Positions 42,996 to 50,953 of a stretch of 64,000 bases of DNA are shown in pieces. The stretch covers positions 3,924,823 to 3,988,822 of the forward strand of contig NZ_CP036265.1 in NCBI RefSeq assembly GCF_007743815.1, given 5' to 3'. Every line of letters begins with the position of its first letter. Positions within the stretch are counted from its first letter, which is position 1. Source of the DNA: Alienimonas californiensis. GTDB taxonomy: Bacteria; Planctomycetota; Planctomycetia; Planctomycetales; Planctomycetaceae. A model generated the notes under the pieces. It did no database searches, was not told the origin of the DNA, and was given only the letters and a program-made list of their open reading frames with translations. The position numbers and the translations under genes were made by a program.

Positions 42996-43844
42996 TCAGG
43001 CGTCGTCGCCGCCGATGTCGCCCGGGGTCTCCGGAGCTTCAGTGGCGGGGCCGGCGTCCGGGGAGGTGTTCGGCAGGGTGCCGTTGGAGGAGCCGCCCGC
43101 GTTGACGTTCGGGGCGTTCTGCACCGGAGCGGCGTTCTGCACCGGGGCGTTGGGCTGGGTGGTGCTTTCCAGCGGCTGCGGCTGGATCACACCGCCCTGC
43201 TGCAACGGCTGGGCGAAGTTGGTGGTGCCGTCGACGACGGTGCCGGTGGTGCAGTTCGGGCAGTTGGACATGGCCGGGGAGCCGTAGACCGGCTGGCCGT
43301 AGGACTGACCGTAGCTGGCGCCGTAGGACTGACCGCAGGGGGAGGCGTAGGAGGAGGAGGTCACGCCGGAGCAGCTGCCGCAGGAGCCGGAGGTCTGCAC
43401 GACGCCGCAGCTCGGCTGAGCGTAGGCGACGGACGCGGAGCCGCAGGTGCTCGTCGCGCAGGGGGAGCAGCTCGACGCGGCGTAGCTGTTGCCGCAGGAC
43501 GAGCTGGGGTAGCTATTGCCGCAGGGCGAGCTGCCGTAGCTGTTGCCGCAGGACGAGCTGGGGTAGCTGTTGCCGCAGGACGAGCTGGGGTAGGTCGTGC
43601 CGCAGGAGGAAGGGGCGGCGTAGCTGGTCTGGGTGGCGTAGCCGGTGGAGCCGCAGCGGCTGGCCGGGGCGCTGTGGCCGTAGCTCGGGGCGCTGTGGCC
43701 GTAGCTCGGGGCGCTGTGGCTGTAGGACGGGGCGCTGTGGCTGTAGGACGGGGCGGCGTTGCCGCAGCAGTTGCCGTAGCTACCGGCAAGAGCGGGGGCC
43801 GCGGTCAGGGCGGCGGCGCCGGCGAAAAGTGCGAAGCGGATCAT
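42996..43844 (-). CDS. Secreted Cys/Ser/Tyr repeat protein
   Basis: A 282-residue exported protein with signal peptide MIRFALFAGAAALTAAPALA. Two repeat families follow: about four copies of a 7-residue SYSHSAP/SYGHSAP unit, then five copies of a 9-residue SYPSSSCGN-type unit, then further Ser/Cys/Tyr-rich sequence with pairs such as SCGSCSG and NCPNC. The C-terminal third is Asn/Gln/Pro-rich and ends in an acidic GGDDA. Many evenly spaced Cys and Tyr residues suggest cross-linking in an outer proteinaceous layer. No known family is recognised. A strong terminator follows it. Confidence 0.78.
   Translation of the reverse strand: MIRFALFAGAAALTAAPALAGSYGNCCGNAAPSYSHSAPSYSHSAPSYGHSAPSYGHSAPASRCGSTGYATQTSYAAPSSCGTTYPSSSCGNSYPSSSCGNSYGSSPCGNSYPSSSCGNSYAASSCSPCATSTCGSASVAYAQPSCGVVQTSGSCGSCSGVTSSSYASPCGQSYGASYGQSYGQPVYGSPAMSNCPNCTTGTVVDGTTNFAQPLQQGGVIQPQPLESTTQPNAPVQNAAPVQNAPNVNAGGSSNGTLPNTSPDAGPATEAPETPGDIGGDDA
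43483..43617 (-). repeat. 27-bp tandem coding repeats
   Basis: Five near-identical 27-base units encode the SYPSSSCGN repeats of the secreted protein. Differences between copies are mostly single bases, which indicates recent expansion. Confidence 0.8.
43667..43756 (-). repeat. 21-bp tandem coding repeats
   Basis: About four 21-base units encode SYGHSAP/SYSHSAP near the N-terminus of the same secreted protein. Adjacent copies are almost identical. Confidence 0.75.
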
Positions 43845-44207
43845 GGGAGCGGATCTGGGTTTTCAGGGAGGGGTGCGAACGGCGGGCGCGACCGCCGTGG
43901 GGATCGTCCCGTCCTGACCCGGCGAACCCGGTCGGGGAGACGGCACCTGTGTCGGATGTGACTCGCGCTTCGAAACCACCGACTGGCGCTGCGGCAAGCA
44001 GACGTCGCCCGTCGTTCCGAACGTCCTAACCTTGACAGTCCCCCCAAACCTTCGCAACGAACACGGCGCCTGCCGTCGTCGGACCGGCAGGGACATCCGG
44101 CAATCTCGGAGTTTCCCCTACCACCTGCACCCGGGCCGGGCCGACAGTCGGTATGAAGAGGCTCCGCCCCCGCCTTTGCGTCACGTTCTCTCCCGCGGCC
44201 GTCAGCC
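43845..44207. other. Divergent intergenic region (363 bases)
   Basis: It lies between the repeat-protein gene (minus) and folP (plus) and must hold both promoters. A TTGACA stands at 44032-44037 on the plus strand, but the hexamer 17 bases further reads caacga, so a sigma-70 promoter is not convincing. No RNA gene or coding frame is supported here. Confidence 0.5.
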
Positions 44208-45095
44208 ATGTCCTCGCCCCTGCCTCCGTCCGCGGTCCGGTGGTCGTTTCGTGACGCCTCCGGTGCCGCGGCGACCTTCGGCCCCGCTCCCGTGCCGCGG
44301 CTGATGGGGATCGTCAACGTCACGCCGGACAGCTTCTCCGACGGCGGCCGCTGGGCCACGGTCGACGCCGCCGTCGAGCACGCTCTCGCGCTGGCCGACG
44401 CCGGGGCGGCGATGCTGGACGTCGGTGGGGAGTCCACCCGGCCCGGCGCCGAGCCGGTGGGAGAAGAGGAGGAACGCCGCCGCGTCGTCCCGGTGATCAC
44501 GGCTCTGGCGGAGCGGACGGCCGTGCCGATCTCCATCGACACCACCAAGGCCGCCGTCGCCGCCGCCGCTCTCGACGCGGGCGCGGGAGTGGTGAACGAC
44601 GTGTCCGGCCTCACCCACGATCCAGCGATGACGCCGCTGTGCGCCCAACGCGGGTGCGGGGTCGTGGCGATGCACATGATCGGCACGCCGCGGACGATGC
44701 AGCTCAATCCCCGCTACGACGACGTACTGGCGGAGGTCTCAGCCCACCTGGCGATGCGGCTGGACGAACTGGAGGAGGCCGGGGTGAAACGGGAGGCCGT
44801 GCTGACGGACCCGGGCATCGGCTTCGGCAAAACCGCCGCCCACAACCTCGCCCTGCTGCGGGGCGTGCCGACCCTGAAGCGGCTCGGCCGGCCGGTGCTG
44901 ATCGGCCACAGCCGCAAGGGGTTCCTCAAGGCCCTGCTGGGCCGGGAGGTGGAGGAGCGCACCGCGGGCACGATCGGCGTCTCCGTGGCGCTGGCGGGGC
45001 TGGGGACCGACTGGCTGCGGGTGCACGACGTCGCCGCCGTGCGGGACGCCCTCGCCGCGTGGAACGCGATCGCCGGCGCTCCTCGCAAACTGTAA
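44208..45095 (+). CDS. folP: Dihydropteroate synthase
   Basis: A 295-residue TIM-barrel enzyme condensing p-aminobenzoate with dihydropterin pyrophosphate in folate synthesis (target of sulfonamides). Motifs: MGIVNVTPDSFSDGGRW, DVGGESTRPGAEPV, ISIDTTKA, VVNDVSG, DPGIGFGKTAAHN and GHSRKGFLKALLG. All substrate-binding loops are intact. A perfect hairpin begins at its stop codon. Confidence 0.96.
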   Translation: MSSPLPPSAVRWSFRDASGAAATFGPAPVPRLMGIVNVTPDSFSDGGRWATVDAAVEHALALADAGAAMLDVGGESTRPGAEPVGEEEERRRVVPVITALAERTAVPISIDTTKAAVAAAALDAGAGVVNDVSGLTHDPAMTPLCAQRGCGVVAMHMIGTPRTMQLNPRYDDVLAEVSAHLAMRLDELEEAGVKREAVLTDPGIGFGKTAAHNLALLRGVPTLKRLGRPVLIGHSRKGFLKALLGREVEERTAGTIGVSVALAGLGTDWLRVHDVAAVRDALAAWNAIAGAPRKL

Positions 45096-45124
45096 CGCAG
45101 AGGCCCGGCTGGGCCTCTGCGTTA
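45093..45124. terminator. Hairpin at the folP / cls convergence
   Basis: A perfect 14-bp stem (45093-45106 with 45111-45124) with a ggct loop starts on the folP stop codon itself. T-rich sequence is poor on the plus strand. It lies between converging genes and may act on both. Confidence 0.7.
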
Positions 45125-45132
45125 GCAAACGC

Positions 45133-46677
45133 TTAAAACACCGGCGCGAACATCCGACAAAAATTCTCCGCCAGCACCCGCCAGTGGGCGCGGGCGGCGC
45201 GGGCCTCCGGGGTGATCTGCGTCGCCTTCTTCAGGTCGGCGTCGAACCGTTCCACGAGCCGTTCGGCGGTCTGATCGTCGAAGAGGGCGAGGTTCACCTC
45301 GAAGTTCAGGAAGAAGCTGCGGGAGTCGAGGTTGGCGCTGCCGACCAAACTCCAGGTGCCGTCCACGGTCAGCGTTTTGGCGTGCAGGGTGCCGGCGGCG
45401 TATTCGTGGATCTCCACGCCGGCCCGCAGGAGGATGTCGTAGTCGCTGCGGCCGGCGAAAATTGTCCAAGGTTTGCCGCCCACCCCGGGCACCAGCAATC
45501 GCACCCGCACGCCGCGCCACGCCGCCGCTTCGAGCGCCTGCACGATCGGCAGCGGCGGGACGAAGTAGCCGGTCGTCAGGTCGATCGTTTTCTTCGCCCC
45601 GGTGATCGCCGTGAAGAACAGGTTCGGCAGCCCCCGCGGCACGGCCCGCTCCCCGACCGGCGTCCGGCCGCCCGGCCCGCCGGGCACGCACTGCACGACC
45701 GCATTCCCCACGCTGCCGGAATCCGGATAGAGGTTCTGCCGGCCTTTCGCCCCGTCGGAGGCCTGTTCCCCAAGCACCTTGCCGGTGGCGAAGTACCAGT
45801 CCTCCGCGAATACCTGTTGGAGTTGCAGGACCCCCGGCCCCTCGATCCGCAGGTGGGTGTCCCGCCACCAGCGGCGGCGCTCGTTGGCGGCCCCGCCGAA
45901 CCACTGCCGCCAGCCGCCGATGCGGGCCAGCCCGAGGTACTCGTCGCCGACGTTCATCCCCCCGGTGAAGGCGACCCGGCCGTCGACCACCACAATCTTG
46001 CGGTGATTGCGGAGGTTCAGGCTCCACCGCTCTCGGAAGCTGGCGCCAGGTAGGAACGAGGCCACCTTCGCCCCGGCGTCCCGCAGCGGGCGGAGCCAGC
46101 GGCGGGTCAGCCAGACGGAGCCGATGCCGTCGTACAGGAACCGCACCTGCACGCCCTCGGCCGCCTTTCTCACCAGCAGGTCCCGCAACGCCGTGCCGGT
46201 GCGGTCCGGCTTCCAGATGTAGTATTCGAGGTGAATGGAAGAGGTCGCCGCTTCGATCTCCCGCCGAATCAGCCCAAGCGTGCGATTCGTGTCGTCCAGC
46301 ACCTCGACGCGATTGCCCCGGACGGCGGGGAAGCGGCCGACCGCCGTTTGCAGCCGCATCAGGGTGCGGTCCGGCTCCTGGTGGGACTCCGACGGGAAGA
46401 CGCGGTACTCGTTCAGCGAGGGGGTGACGGCGTCGATGCGCGCGTCGCCGATCGCCTTCAGTTCCGCCCGGCGGTTCACCCGGTTCACCCCGAACAGGAG
46501 GAACAGCAGCCCGCCGAAGTACGGCACCAGCATGATCGCCATGATCCAGGCGACGGTGCTGGCCGGGCTGTCCTTCTTGAGCAGCAACACCCACCGCACG
46601 AGGACCAGCGTGAGCAAATACCCCCCCACGGTCACGACCGCGGCCAGCCAGCCGGACACCGGGAGCCAGTCGAACAT
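45133..46677 (-). CDS. cls: Cardiolipin synthase (PLD superfamily)
   Basis: A 514-residue membrane enzyme joining phosphatidylglycerol units into cardiolipin. Two N-terminal helices (WLAAVVTVGGYLLTLVLVRW and WIMAIMLVPYFGGLLFLLF) are followed by two phospholipase-D domains with both HKD motifs: LRNHRKIVVVDGRVAFTGG and GTLHAKTLTVDGTWSLVGSA. The linker of about 20 residues near PGGPGGRTPVGERA is unusual. It starts 6 bases after the stop of the DUF368 gene, so the two form an operon. Confidence 0.94.
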   Translation of the reverse strand: MFDWLPVSGWLAAVVTVGGYLLTLVLVRWVLLLKKDSPASTVAWIMAIMLVPYFGGLLFLLFGVNRVNRRAELKAIGDARIDAVTPSLNEYRVFPSESHQEPDRTLMRLQTAVGRFPAVRGNRVEVLDDTNRTLGLIRREIEAATSSIHLEYYIWKPDRTGTALRDLLVRKAAEGVQVRFLYDGIGSVWLTRRWLRPLRDAGAKVASFLPGASFRERWSLNLRNHRKIVVVDGRVAFTGGMNVGDEYLGLARIGGWRQWFGGAANERRRWWRDTHLRIEGPGVLQLQQVFAEDWYFATGKVLGEQASDGAKGRQNLYPDSGSVGNAVVQCVPGGPGGRTPVGERAVPRGLPNLFFTAITGAKKTIDLTTGYFVPPLPIVQALEAAAWRGVRVRLLVPGVGGKPWTIFAGRSDYDILLRAGVEIHEYAAGTLHAKTLTVDGTWSLVGSANLDSRSFFLNFEVNLALFDDQTAERLVERFDADLKKATQITPEARAARAHWRVLAENFCRMFAPVF

Positions 46678-46683
46678 CGGCGG

Positions 46684-47742
46684 TTAGCCGTCCTCTTCAA
46701 GAGGGCGGCCGACCGTCTGCACGTCCTCCGCCATCGTCGGTTCGCCCGGCTCCTCGCCCCGTGCCCGGCCCAGCCAGTCGAGCAGCAGCACGGCGGCGAA
46801 GCCCGCCCCGGCGACCGACAGCGCCAGCCACGTTTCGGGATCGGCGGGGGAGGGGAGGAACGGCTCCGGCCGCCACTCTTTGAACGTCACGCCCTCCGGC
46901 CGCGGTTCGACGAACGGCCACAGGCGCCGCAGCGAGCCGAGCATCGCCCCCGTCAGCGCCGCGAGCGTCGCCGGCCCGTGCGTCGCCAGCAGCCAGCGGA
47001 GCAGCTTCGAGAACAGGGCCAGCCCCAGAACCATCCCCGCCCCGAAGCAGATCCCCTCGATCAGCATCGTCGCGTCGACGTCGCCGCTTGTCAGCCGCTT
47101 CGCCCAGCCGCTGACGTGGTGGTAGCCGCCGAGGACCAACAGCAGGAACGCCCCGCTGATCCCGGGCAGGATCATCGCGCAAATCGCGATCGCCCCGCAG
47201 ATGAAGAGGTACGCCGGCCCGATCGGCGGGTTCTCTAAGGCCTCCAAACCGACGACCCAATACGCGCCCGCCGTCGCGGCGAGGAGCAGGCCGATTCGCA
47301 ACGGGGTCCAGCCGGTCAGCGTTCGGCCCGTTTCGCCCACCAGCCGGGCGACCAGCAGCACGCTGCCGGCGATCAGACCCGTGAACAGGGCGAAGGTGAG
47401 GGTGAACTGCGTCTCCATCGCCGTGCGAGTGACGCTCGCCAGCGTGAGCGCCCCGGCGCCGATCCCCGCCAGCAGCCAGAACAGGAAGCGGCAGTCCAGA
47501 TAGACCCACACCTCCCGGAGCCGCCCCCGCCGCAGCAGGGATAAGAGGTGCAGGTCGACCCGGCTGACGGCCGTCACCAGCCGCGTGTAGATGCCCAGCA
47601 CCAGCGCGACCGTCCCGCCGGAGACGCCGGGCACGGTGTCGGCGGCGCCCATCAGCAGCCCCCGGGCGAACTGGGCGAGGTCGGTTTTCGGTTCGAAGGG
47701 GCGTCCCGGCCCCGGTGAAAGCGACGGCGGGGAAGTCGTCAC
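46684..47742 (-). CDS. DUF368 membrane protein (polyprenyl-phosphate transporter family)
   Basis: A 352-residue protein with about eight membrane helices and the two re-entrant signatures of the family: LLMGAADTVPGVSGGTVALV and AICAMILPGISGAFLLLVLG. DUF368 proteins (PopT) have been implicated in returning undecaprenyl phosphate across the cytoplasmic membrane, which matters for wall and glycan synthesis. The GTG at 47742 overlaps the isochorismatase stop by four bases (gtga), so translation is coupled. It is followed by cls, giving a lipid-carrier and phospholipid operon. Confidence 0.92.
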   Translation of the reverse strand: MTTSPPSLSPGPGRPFEPKTDLAQFARGLLMGAADTVPGVSGGTVALVLGIYTRLVTAVSRVDLHLLSLLRRGRLREVWVYLDCRFLFWLLAGIGAGALTLASVTRTAMETQFTLTFALFTGLIAGSVLLVARLVGETGRTLTGWTPLRIGLLLAATAGAYWVVGLEALENPPIGPAYLFICGAIAICAMILPGISGAFLLLVLGGYHHVSGWAKRLTSGDVDATMLIEGICFGAGMVLGLALFSKLLRWLLATHGPATLAALTGAMLGSLRRLWPFVEPRPEGVTFKEWRPEPFLPSPADPETWLALSVAGAGFAAVLLLDWLGRARGEEPGEPTMAEDVQTVGRPLEEDG

Positions 47743-48344
47743 GCCGACTTCACCAGGTCGCGGAGGACTGCGAACGCCGGGTGCTTCGCGGAGCAACACC
47801 ATTCGAACAGCACGGCCTCGGCGCTGGTGACGGTGGCGCCCTCGGCGGTCAGCCGGGCGAGGGCGATCTCGTGATCCTGCGTCCGCCGGCTGCCGCAGGC
47901 GTCCGCGGCGACGTGCACCGCGTAGCCGGCGCTCATCAACTCCAACGCCGTCTGGGCGACGCAGACGTGCGTCTCGACCCCGCAGAGCACCGCCTGATGC
48001 CGCCGATCGCTGATCGCCTCCGTCAGCCCGACCGCCGCGGCCGCCCCGAACGTCGTCTTGGCCGCGGGAGCGGCGCCCGCCTCGGCCAGCGCCGCGGCGA
48101 TGGGCTCCACGGTGGTGCCCAGTTTGTCGGGGGCCTGCTCGGCGGCCCGCACCTCCACCCCCAGAGCGTGGGCGCCCCGAATCAACAGCGCCGCCCGGGC
48201 CGCGACGGCGTCGCCGCCGTCCACGTGCGGCAGGAGTTTCGCCTGCAAATCGACGACGATCAGTCGCCCCGCCGACGGCGCCAGCAGGGCGGGGTGCTCC
48301 GGCGGGAGTTCCGGCCGGTCGGCGGGATCGCGTTCAGCAGGCAC
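47739..48344 (-). CDS. Isochorismatase-family cysteine hydrolase
   Basis: A 201-residue cytoplasmic hydrolase with the Asp-Lys-Cys triad of the family: Asp in RLIVVDLQAKLLPHVDGGD, Lys in AAKTTFGAAAAVG and Cys in LCGVETHVCVAQTALEL. This is the YcaC-like branch, whose substrates are mostly unknown. The GTG at 48344 is chosen because the longer frame to 48467 adds a Pro/Arg-rich stretch without homology. It is first in a three-gene operon with DUF368 and cls; a link to lipid metabolism is only contextual. Confidence 0.88.
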   Translation of the reverse strand: MPAERDPADRPELPPEHPALLAPSAGRLIVVDLQAKLLPHVDGGDAVAARAALLIRGAHALGVEVRAAEQAPDKLGTTVEPIAAALAEAGAAPAAKTTFGAAAAVGLTEAISDRRHQAVLCGVETHVCVAQTALELMSAGYAVHVAADACGSRRTQDHEIALARLTAEGATVTSAEAVLFEWCCSAKHPAFAVLRDLVKSA

Positions 48345-48670
48345 GGCGGGGCGTTTCGCGGCGAGCCGGCGCCGATCGGGGGGCGAACCGGCGACAGGGA
48401 ATGGGAACGAAAAAGGGGACGGATCGGTGACGGCGAGGAAAGCGGTACGGCCCTGAGCGTCGCGCATTTTTTCGCGGACGCAACCCCACGGGGCTGGTCA
48501 GTGGAGATTGCCGGCCGCAGGCCGTATCGTCGCGCGCATCACGGAGTGCGTGCCGCCGTGGGGCGCTCCCGTTTCATGCGTACACAGTAGGGCTTCGCCG
48601 CCCGGCCTCCCACCAGGGACGCCGCCTGGGCCGGCGAAGTCGGCGACGACGAGAACAGGACCGGCCGGCG
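48345..48670. other. Divergent intergenic region (326 bases)
   Basis: It separates the isochorismatase operon (minus) from the S1-domain gene (plus). An A-rich patch, gaacgaaaaagggg, lies near 48410 and a T-run near 48470; either may belong to the minus-strand promoter. I see no convincing -10/-35 pair, RNA gene or extra coding frame. Confidence 0.45.
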
Positions 48671-50851
48671 ATGACCCCCGACCCTTCGACCAACCCGCTC
48701 GATTTCTCCACGGCCGCCTCCGGGCCCACGCCGCCGGAGAAGTTCGAACCCACGCCCCCGCCCGGGCCAACCGCCTCCGGGCCCTCGGCGCCCGGCGGTT
48801 CCGGCCCCGGCGGCTCCGGCGCTCCCCCGTCGGGGTCGACGGCCACGCCGCAGCAGGCCGCCGCGGCGGGGACGATCGCCCACACCGGCGTCGCCGCTCC
48901 CAAGCACGCCCCGCCGCCCCCGACGGCGCTGCCGACCCCGCCGGTCTCCGCGGCGCCACAGTCTTCGGCGCCGGCGGGCGTCGCGCCGGCCCCCGGGCAG
49001 GTGGAAGCCGCCGCGGAAACCGTGACCCACACCGGTCAGTCGGAAGAGCACGGCCTCAGCACGGCGGCGAAGGTCGGCATCGCCGCCGCCGCCACCGCGG
49101 CGACGGCCGCCGCCGGAGCCGCGGTCGCCGCCATGGCCTCCGCTTTCTCCAGCGACGACACGGACAAGGCCACCAAAGAGAGCGGAGACGAGGAGAAGGC
49201 GACCTCCGCCGACGGGGAACCGCCGAAGGTCGAGGAGGAATCGCCCGCTCCGACCCCCGCCGCCGCCGCCGCTCCGGCCGCCACCACCGCCCCGCTGGCC
49301 GCCCGCATGAAGGGCGTCGCCGACTCCGGCGAGACGAAGCCGGCCGCCCCCCAGCCGAACGTCCCGCACGTTCCCAAAGAGGGCGAACTGGGCGGCGAGG
49401 ACCTCGTGAAGGCGGAGACGGTGCCGGAACCCGCCGCCAAGGCCGCCCCGGCCCCGCCGTCGCGGTCGCAGGGCATCGCGATCCCGAAGTCTGCGGAGCT
49501 CGACAAGAGCTTCGAGGAGGAACTCGCCGCCGGGATGAGCGACGACGCCCTCTCCCTGCAGATGAACTCCGGCGCCAAGAAGGCCGGCGCCGGCGGCCCG
49601 AACATTTCCGGGACCGATCCCGCCACCGGCAAGGGCCCCGGCCAGCCGATCGGCGGCGACGAGGCCGCCACCCCGGCTCCGATGATCGGCGACGAGGAGA
49701 ACATCGAGCCCGGCACCAAGCTGATGGGCAAGGTCGACTCCAAGACCGACAGCGACATCTTCGTCAATCTGGAGACCAGCCGCCTGCAGGGCATCATCCC
49801 CCGCACCGACTACCCGGACGGCAACGGCCCGCCGGAGGGCTTCAGCGGCGCCTTCTACGTCGATCGCGTCGACGTCGAGAACGGCCTGATCCACCTCAGC
49901 AGCCCCCGCGGTCGCCGCAAGGTGACCGGCGACTGGGACAGCGTGAACGTCGGCCAGACGGTCGAGTGCAGCGTGACCGGAACCAACAAGGGCGGCCTGC
50001 AGGTGCAGGTCGGCCAGTTGCGCGGCTTCATGCCCGCCAGCCAGATCGACATCGGCTTCGTCTCCGACATGAGCCAGTTCGTCGGCCAGCGGATCCAGGC
50101 CCGCGTGATCGAGGTCAAGCCGGAGAAGAAGAACCTCGTGCTCTCCCGGGCCGCCGTCATCAAGGAGGAGCGGAAGGGGCTCGAACAGGAGCTGTGGGAA
50201 ACGCTCAAGGTCGGCGAAACCCGCGACGGCATCGTCCGGGCGATGAAGCCCTACGGCGCCTTCGTGGACATCGGCGGGGTGGACGGGTTCCTTCACATCG
50301 GCGAGATCTCCCACAACCGCATCGGGCACCCGTCCGACGTGTTGAGCGACGGCCAGAAGATCCAGGTCAAGATCCTGAAGATCGATCCCGAGAGCCGCAA
50401 AGTCGGCCTCGGCATGAAGCAGTTGGAGAAGGACCCCTGGCGTCAGCTCGAAGAGAGCTACCCGGTCGGCAGCACGCTGAAGGGGAAGGTCACCCGCTGC
50501 ACGGAGTTCGGGGCCTTCATCGAGATCGAAGAAGGCGTCGAGGGCCTGATCCACATCTCGGAACTGGACCACGCGCGGGTCAGCCGGGTCTCCGACGTGG
50601 TGCGGGTCAACGAGGAGATCGAGGTGAAAGTCCTCACCGTCGAGCCGAACCGCAAACGGGTCTCCCTATCCCTGAAGGCCCTGAAGGACAAGCCGGCATC
50701 CGCCGCCCCTCGCGGCGGCAAGGGCAAGAAGAAGGACGAGGAGCCCGAACTGCCGGCCTACGAGCGCCAGCGGAAGGGCCCCCTGAAGGGCGGCACCGGC
50801 GGCAAGAACGCCGGCGGCCTGTTCGGCGACCCGACCGAGTTCGGCGCCTAA
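48671..50851 (+). CDS. rpsA: S1-domain ribosomal protein with long disordered N-terminus
   Basis: A 726-residue protein. The C-terminal half has four S1 RNA-binding domains at about 348-410, 428-493, 514-583 and 600-670; the third and fourth carry the classic GAFVDIGGVDGFLHIGEISH and GLIHISELDHARVSRVSDVV. This matches the ribosomal protein S1 group, which helps mRNA onto the 30S. The first 345 residues are Pro/Ala/Gly/Glu-rich and predicted disordered, and include a hydrophobic Ala-rich helix near 131-158 (KVGIAAAATAATAAAGAAVA) that could touch a membrane. The C-terminus is basic and Gly-rich. Ribosomal versus other S1-type role is uncertain. Confidence 0.88.
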   Translation: MTPDPSTNPLDFSTAASGPTPPEKFEPTPPPGPTASGPSAPGGSGPGGSGAPPSGSTATPQQAAAAGTIAHTGVAAPKHAPPPPTALPTPPVSAAPQSSAPAGVAPAPGQVEAAAETVTHTGQSEEHGLSTAAKVGIAAAATAATAAAGAAVAAMASAFSSDDTDKATKESGDEEKATSADGEPPKVEEESPAPTPAAAAAPAATTAPLAARMKGVADSGETKPAAPQPNVPHVPKEGELGGEDLVKAETVPEPAAKAAPAPPSRSQGIAIPKSAELDKSFEEELAAGMSDDALSLQMNSGAKKAGAGGPNISGTDPATGKGPGQPIGGDEAATPAPMIGDEENIEPGTKLMGKVDSKTDSDIFVNLETSRLQGIIPRTDYPDGNGPPEGFSGAFYVDRVDVENGLIHLSSPRGRRKVTGDWDSVNVGQTVECSVTGTNKGGLQVQVGQLRGFMPASQIDIGFVSDMSQFVGQRIQARVIEVKPEKKNLVLSRAAVIKEERKGLEQELWETLKVGETRDGIVRAMKPYGAFVDIGGVDGFLHIGEISHNRIGHPSDVLSDGQKIQVKILKIDPESRKVGLGMKQLEKDPWRQLEESYPVGSTLKGKVTRCTEFGAFIEIEEGVEGLIHISELDHARVSRVSDVVRVNEEIEVKVLTVEPNRKRVSLSLKALKDKPASAAPRGGKGKKKDEEPELPAYERQRKGPLKGGTGGKNAGGLFGDPTEFGA

Positions 50852-50867
50852 TCTCGTCGTTGATCGT

Positions 50868-50910
50868 GAGAAACGCCGTGATCGCCCCCGTGGGCGGTCG
50901 CGGCGTTCTC
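50868..50910 (+). terminator. Hairpin terminator after the S1 gene
   Basis: A long stem (about 50868-50887 with 50892-50910, with one bulged A and G-U pairs) around a short gt-rich loop lies 17 bases after the stop codon. It is followed by ttgcg only, so a weak intrinsic terminator. Confidence 0.6.
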
Positions 50911-50953
50911 TTGCGCAGGGAAGAATTTCTTCCCGCGGCAGCACGGCCGGGGA

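Noticed and set aside
43483-43617. Cys-rich tandem repeats as a regulatory repeat array
   Set aside because: The 27-bp units keep the reading frame of a secreted protein, so they are coding expansions.
43845-44207. TTGACA at 44032 as the folP promoter
   Set aside because: The expected -10 position reads caacga, with no TA-rich word within acceptable spacing.
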